Shown here: positions 33,252-42,798 of the stretch, piece after piece | Numbering within the stretch: position 1 is the stretch's first letter | How the letters are laid out: every line of letters begins with the position of its first letter | NCBI RefSeq assembly: GCF_000764185.1 | Contig: NZ_JQEC01000006.1 | Span: 1-64,000 of the forward strand | Origin: Colwellia psychrerythraea | Lineage (GTDB): Bacteria > Pseudomonadota > Gammaproteobacteria > Enterobacterales > Alteromonadaceae | Length of the DNA: 64,000 nucleotides | Reading direction: 5' to 3' | The notes under the pieces: generated by a model | Seen by the model: only the letters and a program-made list of their open reading frames with translations | What the model was told of the DNA's origin: nothing | The model's database searches: none | Made by a program: the position numbers and the translations under genes

Positions 33252-33466
33252 TAATTTCCGGAATAAAAGGCTATCAACGCTTTATTAGCCCGTTACTAGG
33301 TCCTAATTGTCGATTTACTCCAAGCTGCTCGGCCTACGCTACTGAAGCAATTAATCGCTTTGGTGTGATAAAAGGTGGTTGGTTAGCAAGCAAACGTATA
33401 TTAAGATGTCACCCGCTCAATGAAGGCGGCGAAGATCCTGTACCACTAGATAAAAAGAATAAATAA
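33218..33466 (+). CDS. yidD: Membrane protein insertion efficiency factor YidD
   Basis: Small peripheral membrane protein that aids YidC/Sec insertion. 82 residues. Family signature: [20 protein letters not shown] then [13 protein letters not shown], with three conserved cysteines. It overlaps the end of rnpA and precedes yidC, as in most bacteria. Confidence 0.95.
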   Translation: MAKNNSTPQKLVISGIKGYQRFISPLLGPNCRFTPSCSAYATEAINRFGVIKGGWLASKRILRCHPLNEGGEDPVPLDKKNK

Positions 33467-33494
33467 CCCACTCGACTAAAAGAGTGTTGGTTAT
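33463..33494 (+). repeat. Hairpin at the yidD stop
   Basis: ATAACC-CACTC pairs with GAGTG-(TT)-GGTTAT, an 11-bp stem with a two-base bulge and eight-base loop. It includes the yidD stop codon and has no T-run. Possibly a transcript-processing or attenuation element between yidD and yidC. Confidence 0.45.
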
Positions 33495-33587
33495 CAAGCT
33501 AACGTATATTAAAATGCCGCACACTTATCATATTTAATTTATGCAAGGGAAGTTCCCCTGCCATCACAAAGAAGAGAAGTAAATTTT

Positions 33588-35219
33588 ATGGAATCCCAAC
33601 GCAGTCTACTTTTTATTGCGCTTATGGTTGTTACCTACTTACTGTTTAGTCAATGGCAGGAACAAAACGCCCCAATAGCTGAACCAATAAGTATTAGCCA
33701 AAATCAGTCTGGTCAAAATACTAACGCAGACTTCGTGCCTGAATCATCAGCCGCACAAATAAGTCCTGTAAAATCAAACGAGACTTCTGCTAAGTTAATT
33801 ACTGTCACTACTGACACATTCAACTTAAAAATTAATAGTCAAGGTGGCGATATTGTAGAAGTAAAATTACTTAACTACGATACAGAGCAAGGCAATGGTA
33901 TTCCCTTTACCGTTATGCAGAATGGCAATCAAAAATATATTGCTCAAAGTGGTTTAACTGGTGCTAATGGTATTGACCGTCTTATTAAAGGTCGCCCAAT
34001 CTATACCACTGCGCAAACCGATTATGAATTAACCAATGATAGCTTAATTATTGATTTAGTTTTTAACGATGTTAGCGGTATGACGGTAACTAAACGTTTT
34101 ACCTTTAATAAAAATAGCTACAGCGTGAATGTTGAATACTTAATAGATAACAACACAGCGAATAGTGTATCGGTACAAATGTATGGACAGCTTAAGCAAT
34201 CTACCATGGTTGACACTGGCGGTGGCATGTTGCCAACCTATCGTGGCGCTGCTTATTCAACTACTGAAGAGCGTTACGAAAAATACGATTTTGATGATAT
34301 TCAAGAAGCTAACTTAACTAAAGCAACAGTTGGTGGCTGGGTTGCTATGCTTGAACATTACTTCGTATCAGCTTGGGTACCAAAGGCTGAAGATAGTAAC
34401 CAAATTTATACAACATATAGCAATAACTTTGAAGCTGTAATTGGCTTTAAAGCTCCAGCCGTTATTATTGATGCCGGTCAGCAAGGTTCAACTTCGGCAA
34501 TATTTTATGTTGGTCCTAAAGATCAAGAAGTACTAGAAAAGATAGCGCCTAGTTTAGATTTAACTATAGATTACGGTTTCTTATTTATGATCAGCCAACC
34601 ATTATTCTGGTTGCTTATAACTATCCAAGGCTTTGTTACTAACTGGGGTGTGGCTATTATTATCATCACCTTAATTGTAAAAGGTGGTATGTACCCATTA
34701 ACTAAAGCGCAATATACCTCAATGGCTAAAATGCGTGACTTAGCACCTAAAATGGCACAACTAAAAGAACGTTTTGGCGATGACAGACAAAAGATGTCAC
34801 AAGCCACCATGGAAATGTATCGTAAAGAAAAAGTTAACCCTGCAGGCGGTTGTTTACCACTATTATTGCAAATGCCAATTTTCTTAGCACTTTACTGGGT
34901 ATTCTTAGAGAGTGTCGAGTTACGTCATGCCCCATTCGTATTCTGGATTCAAGATTTATCAGCAATGGACCCATTCTTTGTATTACCTGTACTAATGGGT
35001 GCAAGTATGTATGTTATGCAAAAAATGCAGCCAATGACTATTCAAGATCCAATGCAGCAAAAAATCATGCAATACATGCCGGTAGTATTCTCAATATTCA
35101 TGGCATGGTTCCCATCAGGCTTAGTACTTTATTGGTTAGTAAGTAACTTGATTTCAATTGCGCAAATGAAAATTATCTTTGCTGGCATTGCCAAGAAAAA
35201 AGCAGAAAAAGCTGCTTAA
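33588..35219 (+). CDS. yidC: Membrane protein insertase YidC
   Basis: Inserts and folds inner-membrane proteins, alone or with SecYEG. 543 residues: N-terminal membrane anchor (LLFIALMVVTYLLFSQW), a large periplasmic beta domain (about 60-345) and the conserved five-segment core with KGGMYPLTKAQYTSMAKMR and NPAGGCLPLLLQMPIFLALYW (truncated here as a description). The tail is basic (KKKAEKAA). A clear terminator follows. Confidence 0.97.
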   Translation: MESQRSLLFIALMVVTYLLFSQWQEQNAPIAEPISISQNQSGQNTNADFVPESSAAQISPVKSNETSAKLITVTTDTFNLKINSQGGDIVEVKLLNYDTEQGNGIPFTVMQNGNQKYIAQSGLTGANGIDRLIKGRPIYTTAQTDYELTNDSLIIDLVFNDVSGMTVTKRFTFNKNSYSVNVEYLIDNNTANSVSVQMYGQLKQSTMVDTGGGMLPTYRGAAYSTTEERYEKYDFDDIQEANLTKATVGGWVAMLEHYFVSAWVPKAEDSNQIYTTYSNNFEAVIGFKAPAVIIDAGQQGSTSAIFYVGPKDQEVLEKIAPSLDLTIDYGFLFMISQPLFWLLITIQGFVTNWGVAIIIITLIVKGGMYPLTKAQYTSMAKMRDLAPKMAQLKERFGDDRQKMSQATMEMYRKEKVNPAGGCLPLLLQMPIFLALYWVFLESVELRHAPFVFWIQDLSAMDPFFVLPVLMGASMYVMQKMQPMTIQDPMQQKIMQYMPVVFSIFMAWFPSGLVLYWLVSNLISIAQMKIIFAGIAKKKAEKAA

Positions 35220-35251
35220 TATCTGCAAATAGTTTACTTATAAAATAAATA

Positions 35252-35287
35252 AAAAGGCGATTACTGATAACACAGTAATCGCCTTTT
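35252..35287 (+). terminator. Intrinsic terminator of rpmH-yidC
   Basis: A perfect 15-bp stem (35252-35266 with 35273-35287, core AAGGCGATTACTG) with a six-base loop. The arms include A4 and T4, so it could work in both directions. It lies between yidC and mnmE. Confidence 0.9.
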
Positions 35288-35359
35288 CTATTAATAGGCA
35301 TTTATTCCTGAAATAAAGTAAAATAATCCACAATCATTATCTAAATTAATTACCTCGCT

Positions 35360-36775
35360 ATGACAACAATTTCTCAAACATCGACTATCGCCGCACAAGC
35401 AACTGCACCAGGACGTGGTGGCGTAGGCATAATTAGAGTATCTGGGCCAGAAGCTAAAAATGTTGCGCAAGCTATTTTAGGTAAAGTACCTGAGGTAAGA
35501 AAAGCTGAATACCTGCCTTTTAGTGATGGGTCATCAACAGATAAAGCACAGATATTAGATCAAGGTATAGCACTTTATTTTAAGTCACCTAATTCATTTA
35601 CCGGCGAAGATGTCATTGAGTTTCAAGGTCATGGCGGCCCCGTTATTTTAGATATGTTACTTAAAGCTATTCTTGCGCTACCCAAGGTTATTATGGCTAA
35701 GCCTGGTGAATTCAGTGAACAAGCTTTTTTGAACGACAAACTTGATTTAACCCAAGCAGAAGCCATTGCTGATTTAATTAACTCTAGTTCAGAACAGGCT
35801 GCTCGCTCTGCCCTACACTCCTTACAAGGCGACTTCTCAAAATTAGTACATGAAATGGTCGAAAGCATTATTCATTTGCGTATGTATGTGGAAGCAGCTA
35901 TAGACTTTCCCGAAGAAGAAATAGACTTTCTTGCCGATAAAAAAATTGTCACCGACTTAAAAACTATTATCAGTAAAGTAGAAGATGTGCGTACTCAAGC
36001 ACAGCAAGGCAGTATAATTCGTGAAGGTATGCGCGTAGTGATTGCTGGTCGTCCAAATGCAGGAAAATCAAGCTTACTAAATGCCTTAAGTGGCAAACAA
36101 ACCGCCATAGTTACCGATATTGCCGGAACAACACGTGATGTATTGGCCGAGCAAATTCATATCGATGGCATGCCATTACATATTATTGATACCGCTGGAT
36201 TACGTGACAGTGATGATGTGGTTGAAAAAATAGGTATTGAGCGGGCTTGGCAGGAAATCAAAAAGGCGGATAGGGTTTTGTTAATGGTTGATGCCAGTGA
36301 CGATCACAGTATCTTGGAAGATGAACAAGATATTAAAGATTATTATCCTGAATTTTTTGCCAAACTGCCGGAGAACATGGGGCTAACCTTGATCAGAAAT
36401 AAAGCCGATGTTAACAATACTAAAAGCGGTTTTACTGAGTTTACCGATACCGATGGTACACAACACACCATCATTACCTTATCAGCCAAAACGGGTGATG
36501 GTGTTAACAGCCTAAAAGAGCACCTAAAAACCATTATGGGTTATCAAGGTAGTACCGAAGGTGGCTTTATGGCAAGAAGACGTCATTTAGTGGCGTTAGA
36601 GAATACTCATCAACACTTATTAGTTGGACTTGATCAGCTTGAATCATATGTGGCTGGGGAAATATTGGCAGAAGAATTACGTATCTGTCAGCAAGAACTT
36701 GATCAAATAACCGGCGAGTTCACCAGTGATGATCTATTAGGTAAGATATTTAGCTCTTTTTGTATAGGTAAATAA
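35360..36775 (+). CDS. mnmE: tRNA modification GTPase MnmE
   Basis: GTPase that, with MnmG, makes cmnm5U34 on tRNAs. 471 residues. N-terminal folate-binding domain ([14 protein letters not shown]), helical domain with inserted G domain: [29 protein letters not shown] and NKAD. The obligatory C-terminal CIGK motif (468-471) is present. Its partner mnmG lies 1.5 kb downstream across oriC. Confidence 0.98.
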   Translation: MTTISQTSTIAAQATAPGRGGVGIIRVSGPEAKNVAQAILGKVPEVRKAEYLPFSDGSSTDKAQILDQGIALYFKSPNSFTGEDVIEFQGHGGPVILDMLLKAILALPKVIMAKPGEFSEQAFLNDKLDLTQAEAIADLINSSSEQAARSALHSLQGDFSKLVHEMVESIIHLRMYVEAAIDFPEEEIDFLADKKIVTDLKTIISKVEDVRTQAQQGSIIREGMRVVIAGRPNAGKSSLLNALSGKQTAIVTDIAGTTRDVLAEQIHIDGMPLHIIDTAGLRDSDDVVEKIGIERAWQEIKKADRVLLMVDASDDHSILEDEQDIKDYYPEFFAKLPENMGLTLIRNKADVNNTKSGFTEFTDTDGTQHTIITLSAKTGDGVNSLKEHLKTIMGYQGSTEGGFMARRRHLVALENTHQHLLVGLDQLESYVAGEILAEELRICQQELDQITGEFTSDDLLGKIFSSFCIGK

Positions 36776-36784
36776 CACCAATAA

Positions 36785-36814
36785 AAGCCGTATAACTAAA
36801 AAGCTATACGGCTT
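36785..36814. terminator. Terminator after mnmE
   Basis: A 10-bp stem AAGCCGTATA with TATACGGCTT (36785-36794, 36805-36814) and a 10-base loop. It is 9 bases after mnmE. The plus strand lacks a T-run; on the minus strand TTTTATT follows, so it may also serve the broken gene on that strand. Confidence 0.65.
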
Positions 36815-36832
36815 AATAAACATTTAGCACTT

Positions 36833-37182
36833 CTATTTTAGCGCTTCAGCTACCTTTTCATCTAAGCTAGTACAATACCTTTCTACGATTTTACCTGGTT
36901 GCATAAATATATCTACGCCGCTGGCTTGATAATCCAATTGCTTCTGTTTTAGAAAAAAGTATGATCTTATCGACTTTTTCTTTCCCTGAAAACTGAGCAA
37001 GAAGCTACTTTAGCTGTTCGGATCTGCCTGATTTATACAATTCCGTTTGTGCTATTTCATGGCCAACATAACAATTCACTATTTCTTGTGTAATATATTT
37101 ATTGGTGGGATCTGCTTGGACAATATTGGTATGGCTAACAATAAAAAGGCAGTACAATAAGTTGGATAAGCACTTTTTTCAT
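36833..37182 (-). pseudogene. Broken small exported-protein gene
   Basis: On the minus strand AAGGA precedes ATG 37182, but the frame stops after MKKVLIQLIVLPFYC. Removing one A from the six-A run at codons 2-3 restores a signal peptide, MKKCLSNLLYCLFIVSHT then NIVQADPTNKYITQEIVNCY. That frame meets a TAG after GRSEQLK, continues LLAQFSGKEKVDKIILFSKT, shifts once more, and ends VDIFMQPGKIVERYCTSLDE then KVAEALK before a stop at 36833. At least two frameshifts and one nonsense codon in about 115 codons. The family is not recognised. Confidence 0.65.
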
Positions 37183-37352
37183 ATAAAATTCCTTTTTATT
37201 TTTAAATATTCAAGGTAAACGGCTGACAATATTAGTTGCTTAAAAGAACAACATCTCAAAGTAATTGTTTATCATAACTTAGCTTAGGTAATACAATAAC
37301 TCATCGCTTATTATCGTTATTAATAACCCCATTTAGTTAAAAGAGACCCTAT

Positions 37353-37844
37353 ATGAGCTCAATTCAAATCATTGTTGGTAGTATGCTCGGTGGCACAGAA
37401 TATGTTGCAGAAGCCTGTGAAGAGACCTTAAATAAACTTGATCATAAGGTTGATATTCACCTTAAACCAGAGCTTCAAAACATAATCAATAATACTTTCT
37501 CAAACGATAAGGAAGAAAAAATAGACAATAACTCCCCTGAAAAACCTGTTTGGATCATTTGTACCTCAACACATGGTGCTGGTGACTACCCTGACAACAT
37601 CAAACAATTTGTTAGTGATCTTAGTCATTGTGATCAAGATCTATCCACTGTGAGTTTTTTAACCATAGGGATCGGAGATTCAAGCTATGATACATTTTGC
37701 AAGGCAGCACTAGACTTATCAACCCTTTTGATATCAAAGGGTTGCACAAAAATAACCAAAACAAAAACCTTTGATATGTCTGAAGATATTGATCCAGAAG
37801 ATCTTGCTCAGCAGTGGATCAGCTCAAATAAAGATCTACTTTAG
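37353..37844 (+). CDS. mioC: Flavodoxin-like protein MioC
   Basis: FMN-binding short flavodoxin, 163 residues (E. coli MioC 147). The N-terminal phosphate loop appears as GSMLGGTEYVAE, and the FMN-ring loop as STHGAGDYPDNIKQF and IGIGDSSYDTFC. It lies beside oriC and is transcribed towards it, as in E. coli. Reported as an electron carrier for biotin synthase in vitro; its physiological role is uncertain. Confidence 0.92.
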   Translation: MSSIQIIVGSMLGGTEYVAEACEETLNKLDHKVDIHLKPELQNIINNTFSNDKEEKIDNNSPEKPVWIICTSTHGAGDYPDNIKQFVSDLSHCDQDLSTVSFLTIGIGDSSYDTFCKAALDLSTLLISKGCTKITKTKTFDMSEDIDPEDLAQQWISSNKDLL

Positions 37845-37903
37845 ATCTAGCACGATCAGTTACCCATAAGTTATTAACAGTTTTCGATCTTATTTTTTTC
37901 TAT

Positions 37904-37912
37904 TGTGGATAA
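37904..37912 (-). promoter_or_regulatory. DnaA box R4-like
   Basis: TTATCCACA on the minus strand, perfect consensus, at the mioC end of oriC, the place and orientation of R4 in E. coli. Confidence 0.88.
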
Positions 37913-37976
37913 AATAGTTAATAACCGGTTATTTTTCTATTATTACTCAGTGGATTAAATTATATTTTAAACGTCC

Positions 37977-37985
37977 TGTGTATAA
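37977..37985 (-). promoter_or_regulatory. DnaA box R2-like
   Basis: TTATACACA on the minus strand, identical to E. coli R2, in the middle of oriC. Confidence 0.85.
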
Positions 37986-37994
37986 GTCGCTGTT

Positions 37995-38029
37995 TTGATC
38001 AAAGCTTATTTGCTGATTGATCAAAGCTT
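37995..38029 (+). repeat. Direct 13-bp repeat in oriC
   Basis: TTGATCAAAGCTT occurs at 37995-38007 and again at 38017-38029, exactly 22 bases apart (about two helical turns), between the R1-like and R2-like boxes. Each copy holds a GATC site and a TTGATCAA palindrome. Confidence 0.8.
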
Positions 38030-38082
38030 GATCACAAGGTTATCATTGGTGTTACTAACTAATAAATATAAAGAAAATGTAC

Positions 38083-38091
38083 TTACCCACA
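38083..38091 (+). promoter_or_regulatory. DnaA box R1-like
   Basis: TTACCCACA, one change from TTATCCACA, directly beside the GATC 13-mer at 38092-38104. This is the R1 position relative to the unwinding element. Confidence 0.7.
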
Positions 38092-38123
38092 GAAAATAAC
38101 GATCTTAATAAGTAATAATAATA

Positions 38124-38141
38124 AGATCTTTATAAAGATCT
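38124..38141. repeat. 18-bp perfect palindrome in the unwinding element
   Basis: AGATCTTTATAAAGATCT, carrying two GATC sites 12 bases apart, within the AT-rich part of oriC. Confidence 0.8.
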
Positions 38142-38306
38142 CTTTTTATATACTAAGGATCAGGTCCGATCTTTTTTACACATTTGATCGTATCCTTGAA
38201 GAGAAAAAAGCGGTAAAATACGTTCCCTAATTTTTGAGAGTTATAATTTTTAGCTCACCTTTAATAAAAACTTTAACTAATTTTAACCAAGCAGGATTGT
38301 TATTTT

Positions 38307-40196
38307 ATGTGGTATCAAGAGTCTTATGACGTAATTGTTGTTGGTGGCGGTCATGCCGGAACCGAGGCCTCACTTGCAGCAGCACGTATGGGCTGTAAAA
38401 CGTTGTTGTTAACTCATAACATTGACACCCTAGGTCAAATGTCTTGTAACCCTGCAATCGGTGGTATTGGCAAAGGTCATCTTGTTAAAGAAATTGATGC
38501 ACTTGGTGGTTTGATGGCTAAGGCCATTGATCATAGCGCCATTCAATTTAGAACCTTAAATTCTAGTAAGGGTCCTGCGGTTAGAGCAACTCGTGCACAA
38601 GCAGATCGCATTTTATATCGTTCGTATGTGCGTAACGTATTGGAGAATCAAGAAAATTTAACTATTTTCCAACAGCCTTGTGATGACTTGATCCTTGAAA
38701 ATGATCGTGTCGTTGGCATATCAACACAAATGGGTCTTAAATTTAAAGCCAAAACAGTGGTACTTACCGTTGGCACTTTCCTTTCAGGACAGATTCATAT
38801 TGGTTTAAATAATTATCAAGGCGGTCGAGCAGGTGATCCTGCCAGTGTAAACCTCGCAGAAAAGATGCGTGATATGCCGTTTAGAATGGATCGTTTAAAA
38901 ACAGGAACACCACCAAGGCTTGATGCAAGATCATTAGATTTTTCAGTGATGGAAGAGCAACCGGGTGATACACCACGTCCGGTCTTTTCTTTTATGGGAT
39001 CACGTGCGGATCATCCTGAACAAGTATCTTGTTATATCACTCATACAAACGAGAAAACCCATCAATATATTCGAGATGGGTTAGATAGATCTCCAATGTA
39101 TACTGGCGTAATTGAAGGTGTGGGGCCAAGATACTGCCCATCGATTGAAGACAAAATAACTCGTTTCGCAGATAAAAATTCACATCAAATATTTGTTGAG
39201 CCTGAAGGTTTAACTACCCATGAAGTATACCCAAATGGTATTTCAACGAGTTTACCTTTTGATGTGCAAATGAATTTAGTACGTTCAATTAAAGGCTTTG
39301 AAAACGCATTTATTACTCGCCCAGGTTATGCCATTGAATATGATTACTTCGATCCTCGCGACTTAAAACAAAGTTTAGAAAGTAAATTTGTGCAAAACTT
39401 ATATTTTGCCGGTCAAATTAATGGTACTACTGGCTATGAAGAGGCTGGTGCGCAAGGTCTTATTGCCGCAACTAATGCTGCTAATAGAGTGAAAGAACGT
39501 GATGAATTTATTCTAGGTCGTGACCAAGCTTACGTAGGTGTATTAATTGATGATTTAGCGACCTTAGGCACTAAAGAGCCGTACCGTATGTTTACTTCGC
39601 GTGCTGAGTACCGTTTATTGTTGCGTGAAGATAATGCTGATATTCGCTTAACCGAGCTAGGTCGTAAAGTCGGTTTAGTTGATGATGCTCGCTGGCAACG
39701 ATTTAATGAAAAAATGGAAAATATTGAACTTGAGCGTCAACGTTTACGATCTACTTGGGTACAAAAGGATCATAAAAATATTGATCAGATCAATGCCTTG
39801 CTAAAAGCGCCTATGAGTAAAGAAGCCAGTTTAGAAGATTTGATCCGTCGTCCAGAAGTAAAATATGACGACTTAATGAAAATTGAAGGTTTAGGTCCTG
39901 CATCAGCTGATAACCAAGCTTCTGAGCAGGTTGAGATTCAAACAAAATATGCGGGCTATATTGATCGCCAGCTAGATGAAATAGCCAAGAAAAAACGTAA
40001 TGAAGATACTTTAATCCCAATTGATTTTGATTATAAGCAAATTTCAGGCCTTTCTAACGAGGTTGTTGCTAAGCTAACCGATGCTCGTCCGGAAACTATT
40101 GGTAAAGCTTCACGAATTTCTGGTATTACTCCGGCGGCAATTTCGTTATTATTAGTTTACTTAAAAAAACACGGTCTTTTACGCAAATTAGGCTAA
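38307..40196 (+). CDS. mnmG: tRNA uridine-5-carboxymethylaminomethyl modification enzyme MnmG
   Basis: FAD enzyme (GidA) that works with MnmE on U34 of tRNAs. 629 residues, the E. coli length. N-terminal dinucleotide motif [56 protein letters not shown] and [12 protein letters not shown] are intact; the helical C-terminal domain follows. It is transcribed away from oriC. Confidence 0.98.
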   Translation: MWYQESYDVIVVGGGHAGTEASLAAARMGCKTLLLTHNIDTLGQMSCNPAIGGIGKGHLVKEIDALGGLMAKAIDHSAIQFRTLNSSKGPAVRATRAQADRILYRSYVRNVLENQENLTIFQQPCDDLILENDRVVGISTQMGLKFKAKTVVLTVGTFLSGQIHIGLNNYQGGRAGDPASVNLAEKMRDMPFRMDRLKTGTPPRLDARSLDFSVMEEQPGDTPRPVFSFMGSRADHPEQVSCYITHTNEKTHQYIRDGLDRSPMYTGVIEGVGPRYCPSIEDKITRFADKNSHQIFVEPEGLTTHEVYPNGISTSLPFDVQMNLVRSIKGFENAFITRPGYAIEYDYFDPRDLKQSLESKFVQNLYFAGQINGTTGYEEAGAQGLIAATNAANRVKERDEFILGRDQAYVGVLIDDLATLGTKEPYRMFTSRAEYRLLLREDNADIRLTELGRKVGLVDDARWQRFNEKMENIELERQRLRSTWVQKDHKNIDQINALLKAPMSKEASLEDLIRRPEVKYDDLMKIEGLGPASADNQASEQVEIQTKYAGYIDRQLDEIAKKKRNEDTLIPIDFDYKQISGLSNEVVAKLTDARPETIGKASRISGITPAAISLLLVYLKKHGLLRKLG

Positions 40197-40254
40197 AAGC
40201 AATAGCTAGGGGCGAGCAGATAACTGAATAAGTTAGTCTGTTCGTCTAAATAAA

Positions 40255-40884
40255 ATGAATTTAACACAGCAATTAACGACACTGATCGGTAAAACACCGC
40301 TTGTCGTCTCTCAACAGCAAATCGATTTACTTATTCAATACGTTGAGCTACTCAACAAATGGAATAAAGCCTATAACCTTACTTCAGTGCGCGATCCTAG
40401 TGATATGTTAATCAAACATATTATGGATAGCTTAATGGTAGGTGAAGTTCTTATTGGAGAAAACTTCATTGATGTAGGTACAGGTCCTGGTTTGCCGGGT
40501 ATACCCTTGGCAATTTTGTATCCAGAAAGAAATTTTGTCTTATTAGACAGTTTAGGCAAGCGTATTACCTTTCTTAGACAAGTTGTTTTTCAGTTAAAAC
40601 TGACTAATGTCACGCCAGTAAAGGCGAGAGTTGAAGATTATCAAGGTGAGCAATCTTTTGATGGCGTCTTGAGTCGCGCCTTTTCTTCTCTTAATGATAT
40701 GGTAAGCTGGTGTCAGCATTTAATAACCACAGAGCAAGGACTATTTTTTGCACTGAAAGGCCAATATCCTCAGGATGAGATCAGTCAATTACCTGAAAAT
40801 ATTACTTTAGTAGACAGTCATAAAATTATCGTACCTGACTTGGTTGGTGAACGACACGTACTGGTCTTGAAGAAGTTACATTAG
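40255..40884 (+). CDS. rsmG: 16S rRNA m7G527 methyltransferase
   Basis: RsmG (GidB), SAM-dependent methylation of G527 in 16S rRNA. 209 residues, near E. coli (207). The SAM motif is [30 protein letters not shown] follows. Downstream of mnmG and 26 bases before parA, as in most gammaproteobacteria. Confidence 0.97.
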   Translation: MNLTQQLTTLIGKTPLVVSQQQIDLLIQYVELLNKWNKAYNLTSVRDPSDMLIKHIMDSLMVGEVLIGENFIDVGTGPGLPGIPLAILYPERNFVLLDSLGKRITFLRQVVFQLKLTNVTPVKARVEDYQGEQSFDGVLSRAFSSLNDMVSWCQHLITTEQGLFFALKGQYPQDEISQLPENITLVDSHKIIVPDLVGERHVLVLKKLH

Positions 40885-40910
40885 TAACAACAAAAACAAT
40901 AGAGGCGCTT

Positions 40911-41717
40911 GTGGGAAAAGTAATAGCAATTGCAAACCAAAAAGGTGGCGTGGGTAAAACCACAACCGCGGTTAATTTGGCTGCCTCGTTGGCGGCGACA
41001 AAACGCAAAGTTTTATTAATTGATTTAGATCCGCAAGGCAATGCCACCATGGCCAGTGGTGTTGATAAATATACTGTTCATGCTACCTGTTATGAATTAC
41101 TGGTAGAAGAACAGAGTGTCGAACAGGTTGTTATTAAAGAAACTTCAGGCCTTTATCATTTAATTTCTGCCAATACAGATGTTACTGCCGCAGAAATAAA
41201 ATTAATGGAAGTATATGCTCGTGAACAGCGTTTAAAAAGCGCCTTAGCACCGGTAAGAGATTTTTATGACTTTATTATAATAGACTGCCCACCATCATTA
41301 AATATGCTTACCGTTAATGCGATGACGGCAGCTGATTCTGTTTTAGTGCCCATGCAATGTGAATACTATGCGTTAGAAGGTCTAACAGCCCTAATGGATA
41401 CCATCACTAAGTTAACGTCAGTAGTAAATGATAAATTACATATTGAAGGCATACTGCGTACTATGTATGATCCTCGAAATCGCTTAGCTAATGATGTATC
41501 TGAGCAACTAAAACGACATTTTGGTGATAAAGTATATCGTAGTGTCATCCCTCGAAATGTTCGTTTAGCAGAAGCACCTAGTTTTGGTACACCTGCCATG
41601 TATTATGATAAATCTTCAACGGGTGCTAAAGCCTATTTAGCCCTTGCCGGTGAAGTATTACGTAAAAATGATGCCGCGAAAAAAGCCCAAAAAACCACCG
41701 CCAGCCTCGCCAATTAG
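40911..41717 (+). CDS. parA: Chromosome partitioning ATPase ParA
   Basis: Deviant Walker ATPase (Soj type) that moves ParB-parS complexes. 268 residues. Walker A with signature lysine KGGVGKTT (11-18), FIIIDCPPSLNML as Walker B, no N-terminal HTH, so a chromosomal type I form. GTG start with AGAGGCG upstream. It partners parB immediately downstream and the two parS sites in recF. Confidence 0.97.
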   Translation: MGKVIAIANQKGGVGKTTTAVNLAASLAATKRKVLLIDLDPQGNATMASGVDKYTVHATCYELLVEEQSVEQVVIKETSGLYHLISANTDVTAAEIKLMEVYAREQRLKSALAPVRDFYDFIIIDCPPSLNMLTVNAMTAADSVLVPMQCEYYALEGLTALMDTITKLTSVVNDKLHIEGILRTMYDPRNRLANDVSEQLKRHFGDKVYRSVIPRNVRLAEAPSFGTPAMYYDKSSTGAKAYLALAGEVLRKNDAAKKAQKTTASLAN

Positions 41718-41731
41718 CGCAAAGGAAAATT

Positions 41732-42628
41732 ATGAGTACAGCAAAACGTAAAGGTGTTAGTCGCTTAGGTCGAGGACTAGATGCTTTATTATCCCCTGCG
41801 ATTCCATCGGCACTAACAGAGAGCGCAGTAGAAGGTCCTACTGAAAAAACTAGTGATAGTGAGTTTCAAAAAATTGCCATCAGCTCACTTGTTCCTGGTA
41901 AATATCAACCACGGCGTGATATGTCAGATACTGCGTTAGAAGAATTATCATTATCGATTCAATCACAAGGTATTATTCAACCTATTGTTGTACGTTTAGT
42001 TGCCGATGATAAATATGAAATTATTGCCGGTGAACGTCGCTGGCGTGCAGCTAAATTAGCACAAATTGATGTTGTACCTTGTTTAATTAAAAATGTAGCT
42101 GATGAATCAGCCGTAGCTATTGCCTTAATTGAGAATATTCAACGTGAAGATCTCAATGCTATGGAAGAAGCTATTGCCTTGGAGCGTTTATTAACTGAGT
42201 TTGATTTAACTCATCAAGAAGTCGCTATAGCCATTGGTAAATCACGTACTACGGTTAGTAACCTATTACGGTTAAATAACTTAAACGAAGAAGTAAAAAC
42301 CTTTTTAGAAAATGGTGATATTGAAATGGGCCATGCCCGTGCTTTATTAGCTTTAGAAGGTGATGTACAAATATCAGCAGCACAAACGGTAGCGACTAAA
42401 GAATTAACAGTAAGAGATACTGAGGCTTTAATTAAAAAGATTCAAAATCCGGTAGCCGAGAAAGAAAAAGTGGAAAAGGCTATTGAGACTATTGAGTTAG
42501 AACAAGGCTTAACGGATAAAATTGGCGCTAAAGTTGCTATCAGCCATAATAAAAAAGGCAAAGGCAAGCTGGTTATTTCTTACGATAACTTAGCTAAATT
42601 GGAAGAAATATTAGCTAAGATTAACTAA
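41732..42628 (+). CDS. parB: Chromosome partitioning protein ParB
   Basis: CTPase/DNA clamp that loads at parS. 298 residues: N-terminal basic SRLGRGLDALL, ParB/Srx domain with GERRWRAAKLAQ (CTP-binding region) and ENIQREDLNAMEEA, a helix-turn-helix (LTHQEVAIAIGKSRTTVSNL), and a C-terminal dimerisation domain. 14 bases after parA. Confidence 0.97.
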   Translation: MSTAKRKGVSRLGRGLDALLSPAIPSALTESAVEGPTEKTSDSEFQKIAISSLVPGKYQPRRDMSDTALEELSLSIQSQGIIQPIVVRLVADDKYEIIAGERRWRAAKLAQIDVVPCLIKNVADESAVAIALIENIQREDLNAMEEAIALERLLTEFDLTHQEVAIAIGKSRTTVSNLLRLNNLNEEVKTFLENGDIEMGHARALLALEGDVQISAAQTVATKELTVRDTEALIKKIQNPVAEKEKVEKAIETIELEQGLTDKIGAKVAISHNKKGKGKLVISYDNLAKLEEILAKIN

Positions 42629-42655
42629 TATTTTATCGGAAAATATTATCAATAT

Positions 42656-42682
42656 AAAAACCAGCTTTTTGCTGGTTTTTTT
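42656..42682 (+). terminator. Intrinsic terminator after parB
   Basis: A 10-bp stem AAAAACCAGC with GCTGGTTTTT around a T5 loop, continuing into a T-run. 27 bases after parB. Confidence 0.92.
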
Positions 42683-42798
42683 GTGTCTATAATTGTTTGA
42701 TAAATGTAAGAAGCAGCTAATATAATTGAATTTTTTTGTATTAACTTGATATAGTTATTCTATGTATTAAGCATTCAAATATTCTTAAGGATTAGCAC

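Larger units (their letters stand above)
37850..38190. other. oriC: Chromosomal replication origin oriC
   Basis: The mioC-mnmG gap of 462 bases holds three clear DnaA boxes, 13 GATC sites between 37832 and 38190, and an AT-rich unwinding element next to mnmG. Read from mnmG to mioC the order is GATC-led AT-rich 13-mers (38128-38140, 38116-38128, 38092-38104), then R1-like, R2-like and R4-like boxes, as in E. coli. The first and last GATC clusters flank it. SeqA/Dam control is therefore likely. The remaining part up to 38306 holds the mnmG leader with a TATAAT at 38242. Confidence 0.92.
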
